Origin: Flavobacterium cupreum
GTDB lineage: Bacteria > Bacteroidota > Bacteroidia > Flavobacteriales > Flavobacteriaceae
Assembly (NCBI RefSeq): GCF_003996965.1
Contig: NZ_QWDM01000001.1
Coordinates: 372,001-436,000, forward strand
DNA: 64,000 nucleotides
Direction of reading: 5' to 3'
Below are positions 15,591 to 24,087 of the stretch, piece after piece. A program made the position numbers and the translations under genes. Positions within the stretch are counted from its first letter, which is position 1. Every line of letters starts with the position of its first letter. The notes below the pieces were generated by a model. It worked only from the letters and a program-made list of their open reading frames with translations, searched no databases and was not told the DNA's origin.

Positions 15591-16619
15591 ATGAAAAAAA
15601 TTAATCATTTGTATAGTTTAACGCCCGAATGGCAACAACAATTAGTTCAGGAGATAAAAGGGAAACTTATTGATGATAAAATAATTGTTATACCCGAAAC
15701 TCTTGGTAAGGGGCACTCCTACTTTACACCCGTAGCTGAGGGGATTTCTGTACTGTTTGTCGATTTTGTTTTGACTGAACCAGTTGAAATAAACCGTTTA
15801 AAATCAGACGAGGAATCTTATATATTTCATTTTGATTTAAGTGATTCCGTGAATTCTATAAAAATTGATAGGGCAGATTATAAAATTGGTTCACATAAAA
15901 ATCCCGGCCTTGCGATTATCGACAATCAGACGGAAAGCTCTTTTAAACCTTCTGTGAACGAACGAACGCTGGCCTTACGCCTGCTGGTTGATAAAAAATT
16001 ACTGAATGAACTTTTAGAGACAACCGCTGTCGGAGAGTTTCAGAAACAAGAAAACAAGTTGGAGCAAAAATCTCTTTATTATTATGACAATATTGACAGC
16101 AATAGTGTTTTACTGATCAGATCCCTTATGGATAAATCTGTTTTTGAACTTTCATTCGATTCGTACTTAAAAGGAATTTCGCTAAAACTTCTGGGTAATT
16201 TTTTAAACCGATATGAAAATTTATCGGCCAAAAAAAATGATATTACGGATACAGAGCTTGAGGCTGTTATCAAAACGCAGGATTATTTTTTAAAGGATTT
16301 GTGCAATCCCTTCCCTACCATAAATTTCTTATCGGAAATGGCGGGCATGTCTTCTACGAAATATAAGATGTTATTTAAAAAGCATTTTAATGATAGTCCG
16401 AAAAAACTTTTTTTAAAAGAAAAAATGATTTTAGCCAATAAATTACTTCAAAGCGGTAATTACAGTACGCTAATCGAAATTGTATATGAATTAAGTTATA
16501 CTAGAATGAATCATTTCCACTCGAAATATTATGCTGTTTTTCAACGAAAACCATCAGAAGACTTTGTCAAAAAAACCTATCGGAAAATGTCCCGACGTGC
16601 TCCTCAAGTTGTAACCTGA
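15591..16619 (+). CDS. AraC-family regulator, second of a tandem pair
   Basis: A 342-residue paralogue of the preceding gene. The N-termini align (LTPEWQQQLVQEIKGKLIDD followed by IIVIPETLGKG-YF), as do ERTLALRLLVDKKLLNELLE in the sensor part and the C-terminal AraC domain (FPTINFLSEMAGMSSTKYKM, SYTRMNHFHSKYYAVFQRKP). It shows about as much divergence as two distinct regulators rather than a recent copy. Its stop lies 17 bp from the stop of the convergent CE12 gene, with no clear terminator between them. Confidence 0.88.
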   Translation: MKKINHLYSLTPEWQQQLVQEIKGKLIDDKIIVIPETLGKGHSYFTPVAEGISVLFVDFVLTEPVEINRLKSDEESYIFHFDLSDSVNSIKIDRADYKIGSHKNPGLAIIDNQTESSFKPSVNERTLALRLLVDKKLLNELLETTAVGEFQKQENKLEQKSLYYYDNIDSNSVLLIRSLMDKSVFELSFDSYLKGISLKLLGNFLNRYENLSAKKNDITDTELEAVIKTQDYFLKDLCNPFPTINFLSEMAGMSSTKYKMLFKKHFNDSPKKLFLKEKMILANKLLQSGNYSTLIEIVYELSYTRMNHFHSKYYAVFQRKPSEDFVKKTYRKMSRRAPQVVT

Positions 16620-16636
16620 AAAGGAATTTCAAATCT

Positions 16637-17380
16637 TTATTTGATGCTATTTTTGAGTTTACCAAGAGAAGGATCTTCCAAAAGTTTGATTTGATTAATC
16701 ACGATTCCGGCAATTTCCACAGCACCTTTTAGAGAAAGATGGGTATCATCATTTTTCTCTTCTTTATAATAAGGAACTTCCCCCGCCTTAAAATGTAAAT
16801 GAAGTGACTTTGATTTTTCGGGACCATAGGATTGCTCCAGCAATTCGGTGTGATATTCTAAATCAATAAAAGGTACTTTGTATTCCTGAGCCACTAATCT
16901 TGTTTCCAAAGGATAGTCGCCATGAGTAGGCACCAAAACCCCTTGCTCGTTGAAATTTCGCCTTGCAATAGAAGTTAATAAAATCGGAACAGCCCCTTTT
17001 TCCCTGCTTTCCTTCACAAACCGGATTAGGTTATAACGATAACTTGTGTGCGGATTGGTGTATCGGGTCGAATCTGCTATTTTTTCGTCATTATGGCCAA
17101 ACTCTATAAAAAGATAATCCCCTTTTTTGAGTTTTTTACAGATGGAATCCCAGCGTTTTTCGTTGATAAAACTTTTGGTACTGCGTCCGTTTACCGCTTT
17201 GTTTTCTACAATAATATTTTCATTAAAAAACGGCTGCAAGACCTGCGCCCACCCATGTTCCGGATTTTTATCGGGATCTTTTTTATTGGCCATTGTGGAA
17301 TCGCCAATACAATACAGTGTTGTTTTTTGTGCCAGGCAACTCGCGGAAATTAAAAATAAAATGGAAAGGAAGTATTTCAT
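16637..17380 (-). CDS. rhamnogalacturonan acetylesterase (CE12, SGNH hydrolase)
   Basis: A 247-residue secreted SGNH esterase. The signal peptide is MKYFLSILFLISASCLAQ. Family blocks are visible: YCIGDST (nucleophile Ser), NGRSTKSF, FGHNDEK and the C-terminal DDTHLSLKG with the catalytic Asp and His. It would remove acetyl groups from rhamnogalacturonan so that glycosidases can act. It is the last gene of the long pectin operon, separated from the GH28 gene by a repeat-containing gap of about 180 bp. Confidence 0.92.
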   Translation of the reverse strand: MKYFLSILFLISASCLAQKTTLYCIGDSTMANKKDPDKNPEHGWAQVLQPFFNENIIVENKAVNGRSTKSFINEKRWDSICKKLKKGDYLFIEFGHNDEKIADSTRYTNPHTSYRYNLIRFVKESREKGAVPILLTSIARRNFNEQGVLVPTHGDYPLETRLVAQEYKVPFIDLEYHTELLEQSYGPEKSKSLHLHFKAGEVPYYKEEKNDDTHLSLKGAVEIAGIVINQIKLLEDPSLGKLKNSIK

Positions 17381-17392
17381 TTTTTGTTTTTT

Positions 17393-17466
17393 TTGGATTT
17401 CTGGATTATTAGATTTTTGGATTATTAGATTTTTCGATTATTGGATTTTTCGATTATTGGATTTGA
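17393..17466. repeat. degenerate 8-bp tandem array (GGATTATT/AGATTTTT)
   Basis: About nine octamers alternate between xGATTATT and xGATTTTT in constant phase. The array lies between the CE12 and GH28 genes inside the pectin operon. Confidence 0.75.
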
Positions 17467-17507
17467 AAGTAAATGCTAACCACAAGGTTCGCTAAGGTTT
17501 ACGCAAA

Positions 17508-17552
17508 GCTTTGCTCCTTTGTTCCTCTGAACCTTTGTTCCTTTGAACCTTA
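17508..17552. repeat. 8-bp unit repeat (GTTCCTTT/GAACCTTT)
   Basis: Five octamers, GCTCCTTT, GTTCCTCT, GAACCTTT, GTTCCTTT and GAACCTTA, end 10 bp before the GH28 stop. The unit is related to the inverted octamer pair at 12875-13042. Confidence 0.65.
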
Positions 17553-17561
17553 AAAAAAAAC

Positions 17562-18911
17562 CTACTTAGCAGCCGAAGGAACAGTGGCCCGCTGACCAAT
17601 AAAAACATCAGTCATAAGGACATTCTCGGCGTTTTCATTTGACAGGGCGTTTTTTGCCGATTTTATTTCGATGTTGTTTAAAGAGATATTCCTGATTTTT
17701 TTCTCCGGAAATCCCTGTATTACAATTCCGGATTCTGTGGCTTTATTGCAGGAAATATTCGAAAAATAAACATTCGATATGTCCGATTGAAAACCGCTTC
17801 CTTCCCCGTGATAATTGGCTGTGATATACAGGCAGTCTTCTACTTCATCAAGCTGCAGGTTATTCACAAAGATATTTTTTATAAAACCGCCGCGATCTGC
17901 ATTGGTTTTTATATAAATCCCTCTTTTCAGATAGCCAATGGTTTTACAATTTTCTACATACACATTCTGAATTCCGGCAGACATTTCGCTGCCTAAAACG
18001 ACTCCGTGTAGTCCTTTGAAATTACAATTTCTAATCACAATGTTTTCACTTGGAGTTGCCGAATTGGCTCTTCCTTCGTGATCACGGCCTGCTTTAATGG
18101 CTACATTATCGTCGCCGTTATCGAAATTTACATTTTCAATTAAAACATCTTTCGCGTATTCCGGATCAATTCCGTCATTATTGTAATTCAGTGATTTATA
18201 GCTTATTCCACGAATGGTGATACTTTCTGATTTCAACAAATGCAGACACCAGAACGGGGAATTTTCAATACGGATATTTTCAACCAGGATATTTTTACAA
18301 TTAAAAAACTGAATCAGCTGCGGGCGTAAAAAATAACCTTCTCCAAACTTTCTGTCGTTCAGTGGCACGCTGTTATGATTCATTTCACGACTGCGCATTT
18401 TGCCGTCGTTTTCTTTGGCCTTAAAACTTTTCCAGGCAGTACCTCCTTCGCCGTCAATTGTTCCCTCACCGGTTATGGCAATATTCGAGCATTCGTACGC
18501 GTAAATTAGCGGACTGTAATTGTACAGCATGGTTCCTTCCCAGCTGGTCAGCACCAGTGGCAAATAATCTTTGGGATTATCACTAAACTTAATTTTAGCA
18601 CCTTTCTCTATTTTAAGATTAACATTGCTCACAAAATGAATCGGGCCGTTTACTTTATAAATGCCTTTGGGCACAATTATGGTTCCGCCTTTGTTCTTTT
18701 TGCACAAGGCCATTGCTTTGTCGAAAAAGGCTTTATTATTGGTTACAGAATCTCCTTTTGCTCCCAGTTTCACAACATTTACCTGATACGAAGGAAAAAC
18801 AGGCAGCTGGATCCTATTGGCAATCGCAGCTGCTTCTGCAGTTGGAAAATCCGTTTTCTGTGCAAAGGAAGTAAATGAAATTACTAGAAAAAGAAGGTAT
18901 CTGAAATTCAT
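17562..18911 (-). CDS. GH28 polygalacturonase/rhamnogalacturonase family protein
   Basis: A 449-residue secreted parallel beta-helix enzyme with the signal peptide MNFRYLLFLVISFTSFAQ. The GH28 active-site motifs are present in order: NNDGIDPE, GDDNVAIKAGRD, GLHGVVLGSE and RGIYIKT. These correspond to the family's NTD, DD, G-H-G and R-x-K. An N-terminal LGAKGDSVTNNKAFFDKA segment is the pectate-lyase-3-like start typical of bacterial exo-acting members. It would hydrolyse galacturonic acid linkages in pectin or rhamnogalacturonan. It is one of two GH28 genes in the operon and differs from the other (GDDCIAIK there, GDDNVAIK here), so their specificities may differ. Confidence 0.92.
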   Translation of the reverse strand: MNFRYLLFLVISFTSFAQKTDFPTAEAAAIANRIQLPVFPSYQVNVVKLGAKGDSVTNNKAFFDKAMALCKKNKGGTIIVPKGIYKVNGPIHFVSNVNLKIEKGAKIKFSDNPKDYLPLVLTSWEGTMLYNYSPLIYAYECSNIAITGEGTIDGEGGTAWKSFKAKENDGKMRSREMNHNSVPLNDRKFGEGYFLRPQLIQFFNCKNILVENIRIENSPFWCLHLLKSESITIRGISYKSLNYNNDGIDPEYAKDVLIENVNFDNGDDNVAIKAGRDHEGRANSATPSENIVIRNCNFKGLHGVVLGSEMSAGIQNVYVENCKTIGYLKRGIYIKTNADRGGFIKNIFVNNLQLDEVEDCLYITANYHGEGSGFQSDISNVYFSNISCNKATESGIVIQGFPEKKIRNISLNNIEIKSAKNALSNENAENVLMTDVFIGQRATVPSAAK

Positions 18912-18931
18912 ATGTTTTGTTTTTGTGAAAA

Positions 18932-19918
18932 CTATTTTTGTCTGGAAAACCAGTTCGGTACACTGTCCTTAAGGATATTTTCTATGGTATATTTTTCAGC
19001 TTCTTTTTTTGAAAGCTGATGCGACCATGAAACTCTTTTTGTCGGCTGATATCCTTCGCCTTTGCAATTGTATTCAGCATAAAAAGTGTTCTTTTCCGCT
19101 TCGGGTTTGGACCAGTTTTGCCAGCCTTCCGGTTTGATCTGTTTGCCCATCTCACAATTCAGAAACACTGTTTTGGCATAAATTCGCCACGGTCTTCCGA
19201 GATAAACGGCTGTCGCAGAAGGATCGGCTGTGAGTTTGCAATTTTTAAAAACAAAACCAAAATCATTTCCCTGCGGAGTTGAAGCAGCGGTAATATAGGA
19301 GCTTTTTATGCTGTGAATCACACAATTTTCAAATAAAGCCGTAGCACTTCCAAAAATAAAATCGGTTGTCCCTTCGATATAACAATCCTTAAAATACTGT
19401 TTTGTTTCCCGTCCGGACAGGTACAAAGTATCCTGATTTCCCAGTAGCCTGCAATTTGAAACCTGCACGCGATTGGCCACCAATGACAATGCAATGGCCT
19501 GACCATTATCGCCTGAACTATTTTTTATGGTTAAGTTGGATACTGAAGAATCATCTCCTTCCACCAAAACCGTATAGGTATGAAAAGTACTGTTTCTTCC
19601 TAAATTTATTTTCGAAAAATTATCATCAAAAGTAATAATGGTGTTTTCTTTGCTTTCTCCAATCAGTTCCACGTGCGTATTCCATTCCGGGATTCTGACT
19701 TTTTCGGCATAGGTTCCGTTTTTGATACGGATGGTTACTTTTTCATACGGGAATGACGGAGCCGCATTTATGGCATCCTGAATTTTTGTAAAATCTCCCG
19801 AACCGTCCTGAGCTACAATGGTTACCTTATTCGTAGCGGTTTTAGTGGCGTTCTGGGCGATTGCTCCAAATCCTGTCACTACTAAAAAAAGCAGCGCTGT
19901 TTTTTTTAATGAAATCAT
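18932..19918 (-). CDS. pectinesterase (CE8)
   Basis: A 328-residue secreted pectin methylesterase with the signal peptide MISLKKTALLFLVVTGFGAIAQ. CE8 motifs are complete: GQAIAL near residue 139, NQDTLY (Gln162, Asp163), DFIFGSATALFENC (Asp186) and GRPWR (Arg244 or 245). These supply the two catalytic aspartates and the substrate-binding arginine. It removes methyl esters from homogalacturonan, exposing it to GH28 enzymes and lyases. It lies 6 bp after the GH43 gene and 20 bp before GH28 in the pectin operon. Confidence 0.95.
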   Translation of the reverse strand: MISLKKTALLFLVVTGFGAIAQNATKTATNKVTIVAQDGSGDFTKIQDAINAAPSFPYEKVTIRIKNGTYAEKVRIPEWNTHVELIGESKENTIITFDDNFSKINLGRNSTFHTYTVLVEGDDSSVSNLTIKNSSGDNGQAIALSLVANRVQVSNCRLLGNQDTLYLSGRETKQYFKDCYIEGTTDFIFGSATALFENCVIHSIKSSYITAASTPQGNDFGFVFKNCKLTADPSATAVYLGRPWRIYAKTVFLNCEMGKQIKPEGWQNWSKPEAEKNTFYAEYNCKGEGYQPTKRVSWSHQLSKKEAEKYTIENILKDSVPNWFSRQK

Positions 19919-19924
19919 CTTCTT

Positions 19925-21523
19925 TTATTTCGTTATTCTGAACCAGTCCACGGCTACATTACCGGAATCATTCGTCACCTTTTGGCTTAAGGCAAAAAGC
20001 CCTAATTTGGCGCCAATCCATTTTCCTTCTTTCGACACAAAGTCAGTACCAATGGGCAGATATTTTAGATCATCTGAGCTATATGAAAAACTGCAGATTC
20101 CTCCTTTTTTAACTTGAACCCTTAGGTATATCGTATTGTTTTCCACCAAAACAGCTTTAGTTTCTGTTTCTGAAACTGTTTTGTCAAAAGTTCCTGTTTT
20201 CTGATTTAAGTATAATTTACCGTTATTATTTTTCAGGCACAAATAACTGTAATCCAAACCCATTACTAAAAGTCCGGTAGTTTCTCCGTCTAGTCTGGCA
20301 TTAAAAGTCAGTTTGGTGGTAGCCGTAAATTCTTCGGCGGGAAATTTTTGCAGCAACAGATTGGGAGCCTCAAAAATTTTCTTTTCATCCTTACTACTGT
20401 TTATACAAAACAAGTTTAAATAACCTGAACTGGTTGGAAAACCCCAATAAATCTTGGAATTGGCCTGCCATTGCCACTGCAGTCCTAATTTAGGCAAATT
20501 AAATTCGTCTGATGTGGCCGGGTTTTCGATTGGGTATTTTTTACCAACATTTGGTTTTTTGAAAGTGGTGACCGGTTCCCCGATCCTGTTTTTATCCAAA
20601 TCCTGTCCCATTACAGGCCAGTCGTTTTCCCATTTCATGGGCTGCAGGTGCACAATTCTGCCGTAAGCGCCTTTATCCTGAAAATGAATGAACCAGTCCT
20701 CGCCTGTTTGGGTTTGTACCCAGGCGCCCTGATGAGGGCCGTTTATACTGGTTTTTCCCTGTTCTAAAACCTTTTTCTTCTCATAAGGTCCCCAGACATT
20801 TTTTGACCTTAAAACGGTTTGCCAGCCGGTTGAAACGCCTCCTGCCGGAGCAAAAACATAATAGTAATTATTTCGTTTGTAAAACTTGGGACCTTCAATG
20901 GTGCCTTCGCTTTCGTGTCCGTCAATTATCATGACCTCGTCATTGTTCGCCACAGTTCCTTCTGCATTCATGGTACAAATTACCAACAAACTTTTAATCT
21001 GGGCGCGGCTTCCCGCAAAGGCATGAACCAGATATACTTTTCCGTCATCATCCCATAAAGGACTTGGATCAATAAGTCCAAGACCTGCTTTCACCAAAAG
21101 CGGTTCCGACCAGGGGCCTTCGGCTTTTTTAGATTTTATCATATAAATTCCAAAATCAGGATCAGGATAATAAATATAAAATTCCTTGTTGTGAAAGGTA
21201 ATGCCCGGTGCCCAAACGCCATTCCCATGCTGCACTTTATCATAGGTTTCGAATGGAGGCTGTTTTGCCAGTGCGTAGCTGATAATTTTCCAGTTGACCA
21301 AATCTTTGGAATGCAGAATAGGTAATCCCGGTATGCAGTTAAAAGAAGAAGCCGTCATATAAAAATCATCCCCTACCCGAACCGCATCCGGATCTGAATA
21401 ATCGGCATGAATAATCGGGTTGGTGTATGTTCCGTCCCCGTTATCCGGAATCCACGCTTGTGCGAAATTCGTTTGTATCGAAAATACGGATAACAGAAAA
21501 AAAAGGGCTTTAAAATTTTTCAT
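19925..21523 (-). CDS. GH43 family glycosidase with C-terminal beta-sandwich domain
   Basis: A 532-residue secreted protein with the signal peptide MKNFKALFFLLSVFSIQTNF. The five-bladed propeller has the family residues in HADYSDPDAVRVGDDFYM (general base Asp near residue 44), IDPSPLWDDDGKVYLVHAF and EGTIEGPKFYKRNNYYYVF (general acid Glu). The last 200 residues form a concanavalin-like beta-sandwich typical of GH43 enzymes acting on arabinan, arabinoxylan or galactan side chains. In this pectin operon an arabinofuranosidase or galactosidase role on side chains is likely. The subfamily was not assigned. Confidence 0.9.
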   Translation of the reverse strand: MKNFKALFFLLSVFSIQTNFAQAWIPDNGDGTYTNPIIHADYSDPDAVRVGDDFYMTASSFNCIPGLPILHSKDLVNWKIISYALAKQPPFETYDKVQHGNGVWAPGITFHNKEFYIYYPDPDFGIYMIKSKKAEGPWSEPLLVKAGLGLIDPSPLWDDDGKVYLVHAFAGSRAQIKSLLVICTMNAEGTVANNDEVMIIDGHESEGTIEGPKFYKRNNYYYVFAPAGGVSTGWQTVLRSKNVWGPYEKKKVLEQGKTSINGPHQGAWVQTQTGEDWFIHFQDKGAYGRIVHLQPMKWENDWPVMGQDLDKNRIGEPVTTFKKPNVGKKYPIENPATSDEFNLPKLGLQWQWQANSKIYWGFPTSSGYLNLFCINSSKDEKKIFEAPNLLLQKFPAEEFTATTKLTFNARLDGETTGLLVMGLDYSYLCLKNNNGKLYLNQKTGTFDKTVSETETKAVLVENNTIYLRVQVKKGGICSFSYSSDDLKYLPIGTDFVSKEGKWIGAKLGLFALSQKVTNDSGNVAVDWFRITK

Positions 21524-21542
21524 TCTTTTTATTAACTTTCTA

Positions 21543-21600
21543 TAGACGGGACAGGTTTTAAAAACCCGTCAGGTTTGTGCAACCAAAAAAGGTTGGATTT
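21543..21600. repeat. palindromic intergenic element
   Basis: GACGGG (21545-21550) pairs with CCCGTC (21564-21569) around GGTTTTAAAAACC-like sequence. A small AACC/GGTT hairpin follows at 21581-21594. The first part resembles the AAACCCGnCAGGTT palindromes at 59610 and 59725. It lies between the GH105 and GH43 genes. Confidence 0.55.
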
Positions 21601-21604
21601 TTTA

Positions 21605-22825
21605 TTATCTGTTCAATTCCAGTGCTGCCAGAATAAAAGGGCCTGTTGCTTTGGGATCGTTGTCTTTTTTTCTTTCGTTTACGTAATATTCATAGGATCC
21701 GTCACGATATGGATTTCCGCCTAAACCCGCTACCTGACAGGCCTGCGTTAAGGTAATTCCGCCGTCCTCATCTACTTTTTTGATCAGCTGTGTGGTTAGG
21801 CCGTCGAAGGCTTTGTTGGCCAGTTTTTTATATTTTGCAGGAAGATATCCTTTGTTGGCTCCTTTTGCAAAAGCATAAGCAAACATTGACGATCCTGACG
21901 CTTCCAGATAATTTCCTTCTCTTGCGCCCTGATCGGTTACCTGATACCATAAACCGGATTTGTCCTGATATTTGGCTAAACTGGCTGAAACGTTATTTAA
22001 ATATTTAACCAGTTCTTTTTGTTTTGGATGGTCTTTTGGAAAATAATCCAGCACATCGACCAAAGCCATGGCATACCATCCTAAAGCTCTGGACCAGAAA
22101 TTAGGAGAGTTTCCGGTTTCCTTGTTTGCCCATGGCATTTCTTTGCTTTCGTCCCAACCGTGGTATAATAATCCTGTCTTTGGATCGGTCGCATGCAATT
22201 TGATCAGCTCAAACTGTTTTGCGATATCATCCAGGCTTTTCCCGTTCTCAAAGGTTACGGTATATTGTGCATAAAACGGCTCTCCCATATACAAACCGTC
22301 CAGCCACATTTGGTTCGGATAAATTTGCTTGTGCCAGAATCCCCCACTTTTTGTACGTGGCTGTTCGGCAAGCTGCTTGCGGATGGATTGTAAGGCTGTA
22401 AGGTATTTTTGTTCTTTCGAAGTAGCATAAATATCAAAAAGAAGACGTCCCGGCACGACTAAATCAATATTGTACTTGTCCAGTTCATAGGTTTTGATAC
22501 CGCCGTCATTCTGCACCAGCGTGTCTACATAACCCCTTATGTAGGATTTGTATCTCGGATCCGGATTTTTTTTATATAATTCTTCGATGGAATGCAGAAC
22601 CAAGGCGTGAACATAATCCCATTTGGCTGTTTTTGAATCGTCGATCATATAAGCCTGGGGGTGACGTTTCATCAGGGTCAAAGCCATTTTATCGGACCAT
22701 TTTAAATCTTTAGAAATAACGATATCCTTATTTGCCTGTACCTGAGAGGTTACTTTACAGCTTGTCAAAACCATAAGTCCAAGTATTACAACCGATACAA
22801 ATCCTTTTTTTCTGTTATTTTTCAT
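21605..22825 (-). CDS. GH105 unsaturated rhamnogalacturonyl hydrolase-type lipoprotein (copy 1)
   Basis: A 406-residue (alpha/alpha)6-barrel protein of the YteR/GH105 family. These release unsaturated galacturonic acid from lyase products by hydrating the double bond. The start MKNNRKKGFVSVVILGLMVL at 22825 gives a lipoprotein signal with lipobox LTSC, and an upstream ATG at 22984 is rejected. Asp176 in the motif MWLDGLYMGEPFYAQY corresponds to the catalytic Asp of YteR, and SPNFWSRALGWYAMALVDVL is also conserved. It is one of three tandem GH105 genes. Confidence 0.93.
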   Translation of the reverse strand: MKNNRKKGFVSVVILGLMVLTSCKVTSQVQANKDIVISKDLKWSDKMALTLMKRHPQAYMIDDSKTAKWDYVHALVLHSIEELYKKNPDPRYKSYIRGYVDTLVQNDGGIKTYELDKYNIDLVVPGRLLFDIYATSKEQKYLTALQSIRKQLAEQPRTKSGGFWHKQIYPNQMWLDGLYMGEPFYAQYTVTFENGKSLDDIAKQFELIKLHATDPKTGLLYHGWDESKEMPWANKETGNSPNFWSRALGWYAMALVDVLDYFPKDHPKQKELVKYLNNVSASLAKYQDKSGLWYQVTDQGAREGNYLEASGSSMFAYAFAKGANKGYLPAKYKKLANKAFDGLTTQLIKKVDEDGGITLTQACQVAGLGGNPYRDGSYEYYVNERKKDNDPKATGPFILAALELNR

Positions 22826-22848
22826 TTTCAAAATATATTTAAATTCTA

Positions 22849-24066
22849 TTATTTTTTTAATTCCAGTGCGGCCAGAATAAACGGCCCCAATCCATGGGAA
22901 TTGTCTGTTTTTATTTTCTCTCTTATGTAATATTCGTACGAACCGTCGCGATACGGATTGCCTCCTAATCCGGCACTGGCGCATACCTGTGTGATGTGAA
23001 TTTCGCCATCGGCATCAACAGTAATTAATTTTTTTATTATGCCGTCGAAACCTTTATTGGCCAGTTTTTTATAACGGGCAGGCAAATAGCCTTTGTTTGC
23101 TCCTTTCGCAAAAGCGTACACAAACATTTCAGATCCGGATGCTTCGAGATAGTTGCCTTCTTTTTTTCCTGCATCGGTCACCTGGTACCAAAGTCCGGTC
23201 TCGTCCTGATAATTTGCGACCGCTTTGGCAATTTCATTTAAGTACTGAATCAATTCTTTACGCTTTGAATGGTCTTTGGGCATATAGTCCAAAACATCCA
23301 CCAAAGCCATCATGTACCAGCCGATAGAACGGGACCAGAAATTGGGTGAAGTTCCCGTTTGCTTACTTGCCCAGTCCATTTGTTTACTTTCATCCCAGGC
23401 ATGGAAAAGAAGTCCTGTTTTGGGATCCAGTGTATGCAGCTGAATTTGCTCGAACTGTTTTGCAATGTCATCAAAATCCTTTCCTCCTTCAAACGCTGCC
23501 GTATAGCGCGCATAAAAAGGAGTTCCCATATAAAGACCGTCGAGCCACATTTGGTTGGGATAGATTTTTTTATGCCAAAAACCACCCGAATTTGTTCTCG
23601 GATGCGTTTCCAGCTGTTTCCGGAGCGTTTTCAGGGCTGTGAGATACCGATCGTCTTTTGTTCTGGCGTACAGATCAAAAAGCATTTTCCCGGCATTGAT
23701 ATTGTCGATATTATAATCTTCCAGTTTGTAGTTCAGAATTCCCCCTGAGCTGTTGATAACCGTTTCAGCGTAGTCTTTGATATAATTGGCATACAACGGA
23801 TTATGGGTCGCTTCGTAAAGTTTCTCAAAAGAAGTCATCACCAATCCCAGCTTATAGTCCCATTTGGTTTTCTCGTTATTATCGATTTGCCAGGCTTTCG
23901 GATCCCTTTTTCGTATAGAAAGTGCCATTCTTTCGGACCATTTTAAATCTTTGGAAATGACAACTGCCGGACTTGAAGTTTGCTGGGCTGTTAATCTGCT
24001 GCATGAAAACAGTAAAAACCCTGTTATCAGGACAGCAATACAATAATTTTTCTTTCTATAATGCAT
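22849..24066 (-). CDS. GH105 unsaturated rhamnogalacturonyl hydrolase-type lipoprotein (copy 2)
   Basis: A 405-residue GH105 paralogue with a lipoprotein signal (MHYRKKNYCIAVLITGFLLF, then SCS). The ATG at 24066 is preferred, though 24069 is also an ATG. The catalytic region reads MWLDGLYMGTPFYARY, differing from the other two copies in having Thr and Arg in place of Glu and Gln. SPNFWSRSIGWYMMALVDVL follows. It lies 23 bp before copy 1 and 21 bp after copy 3. The changes beside the catalytic Asp hint at a different substrate end group, which is inference. Confidence 0.92.
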   Translation of the reverse strand: MHYRKKNYCIAVLITGFLLFSCSRLTAQQTSSPAVVISKDLKWSERMALSIRKRDPKAWQIDNNEKTKWDYKLGLVMTSFEKLYEATHNPLYANYIKDYAETVINSSGGILNYKLEDYNIDNINAGKMLFDLYARTKDDRYLTALKTLRKQLETHPRTNSGGFWHKKIYPNQMWLDGLYMGTPFYARYTAAFEGGKDFDDIAKQFEQIQLHTLDPKTGLLFHAWDESKQMDWASKQTGTSPNFWSRSIGWYMMALVDVLDYMPKDHSKRKELIQYLNEIAKAVANYQDETGLWYQVTDAGKKEGNYLEASGSEMFVYAFAKGANKGYLPARYKKLANKGFDGIIKKLITVDADGEIHITQVCASAGLGGNPYRDGSYEYYIREKIKTDNSHGLGPFILAALELKK

Positions 24067-24087
24067 CATTCCGGAGAGGTATTACGG

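Noticed and set aside
22826..22984. Longer start for GH105 copy 1
   Set aside because: It would overlap the end of GH105 copy 2 and bury the lipoprotein signal sequence.
23359..23748. Plus-strand reading frame of 129 codons opposite GH105 copy 2
   Set aside because: It lies wholly within a well-supported enzyme gene on the other strand and its sequence is unlike known proteins.
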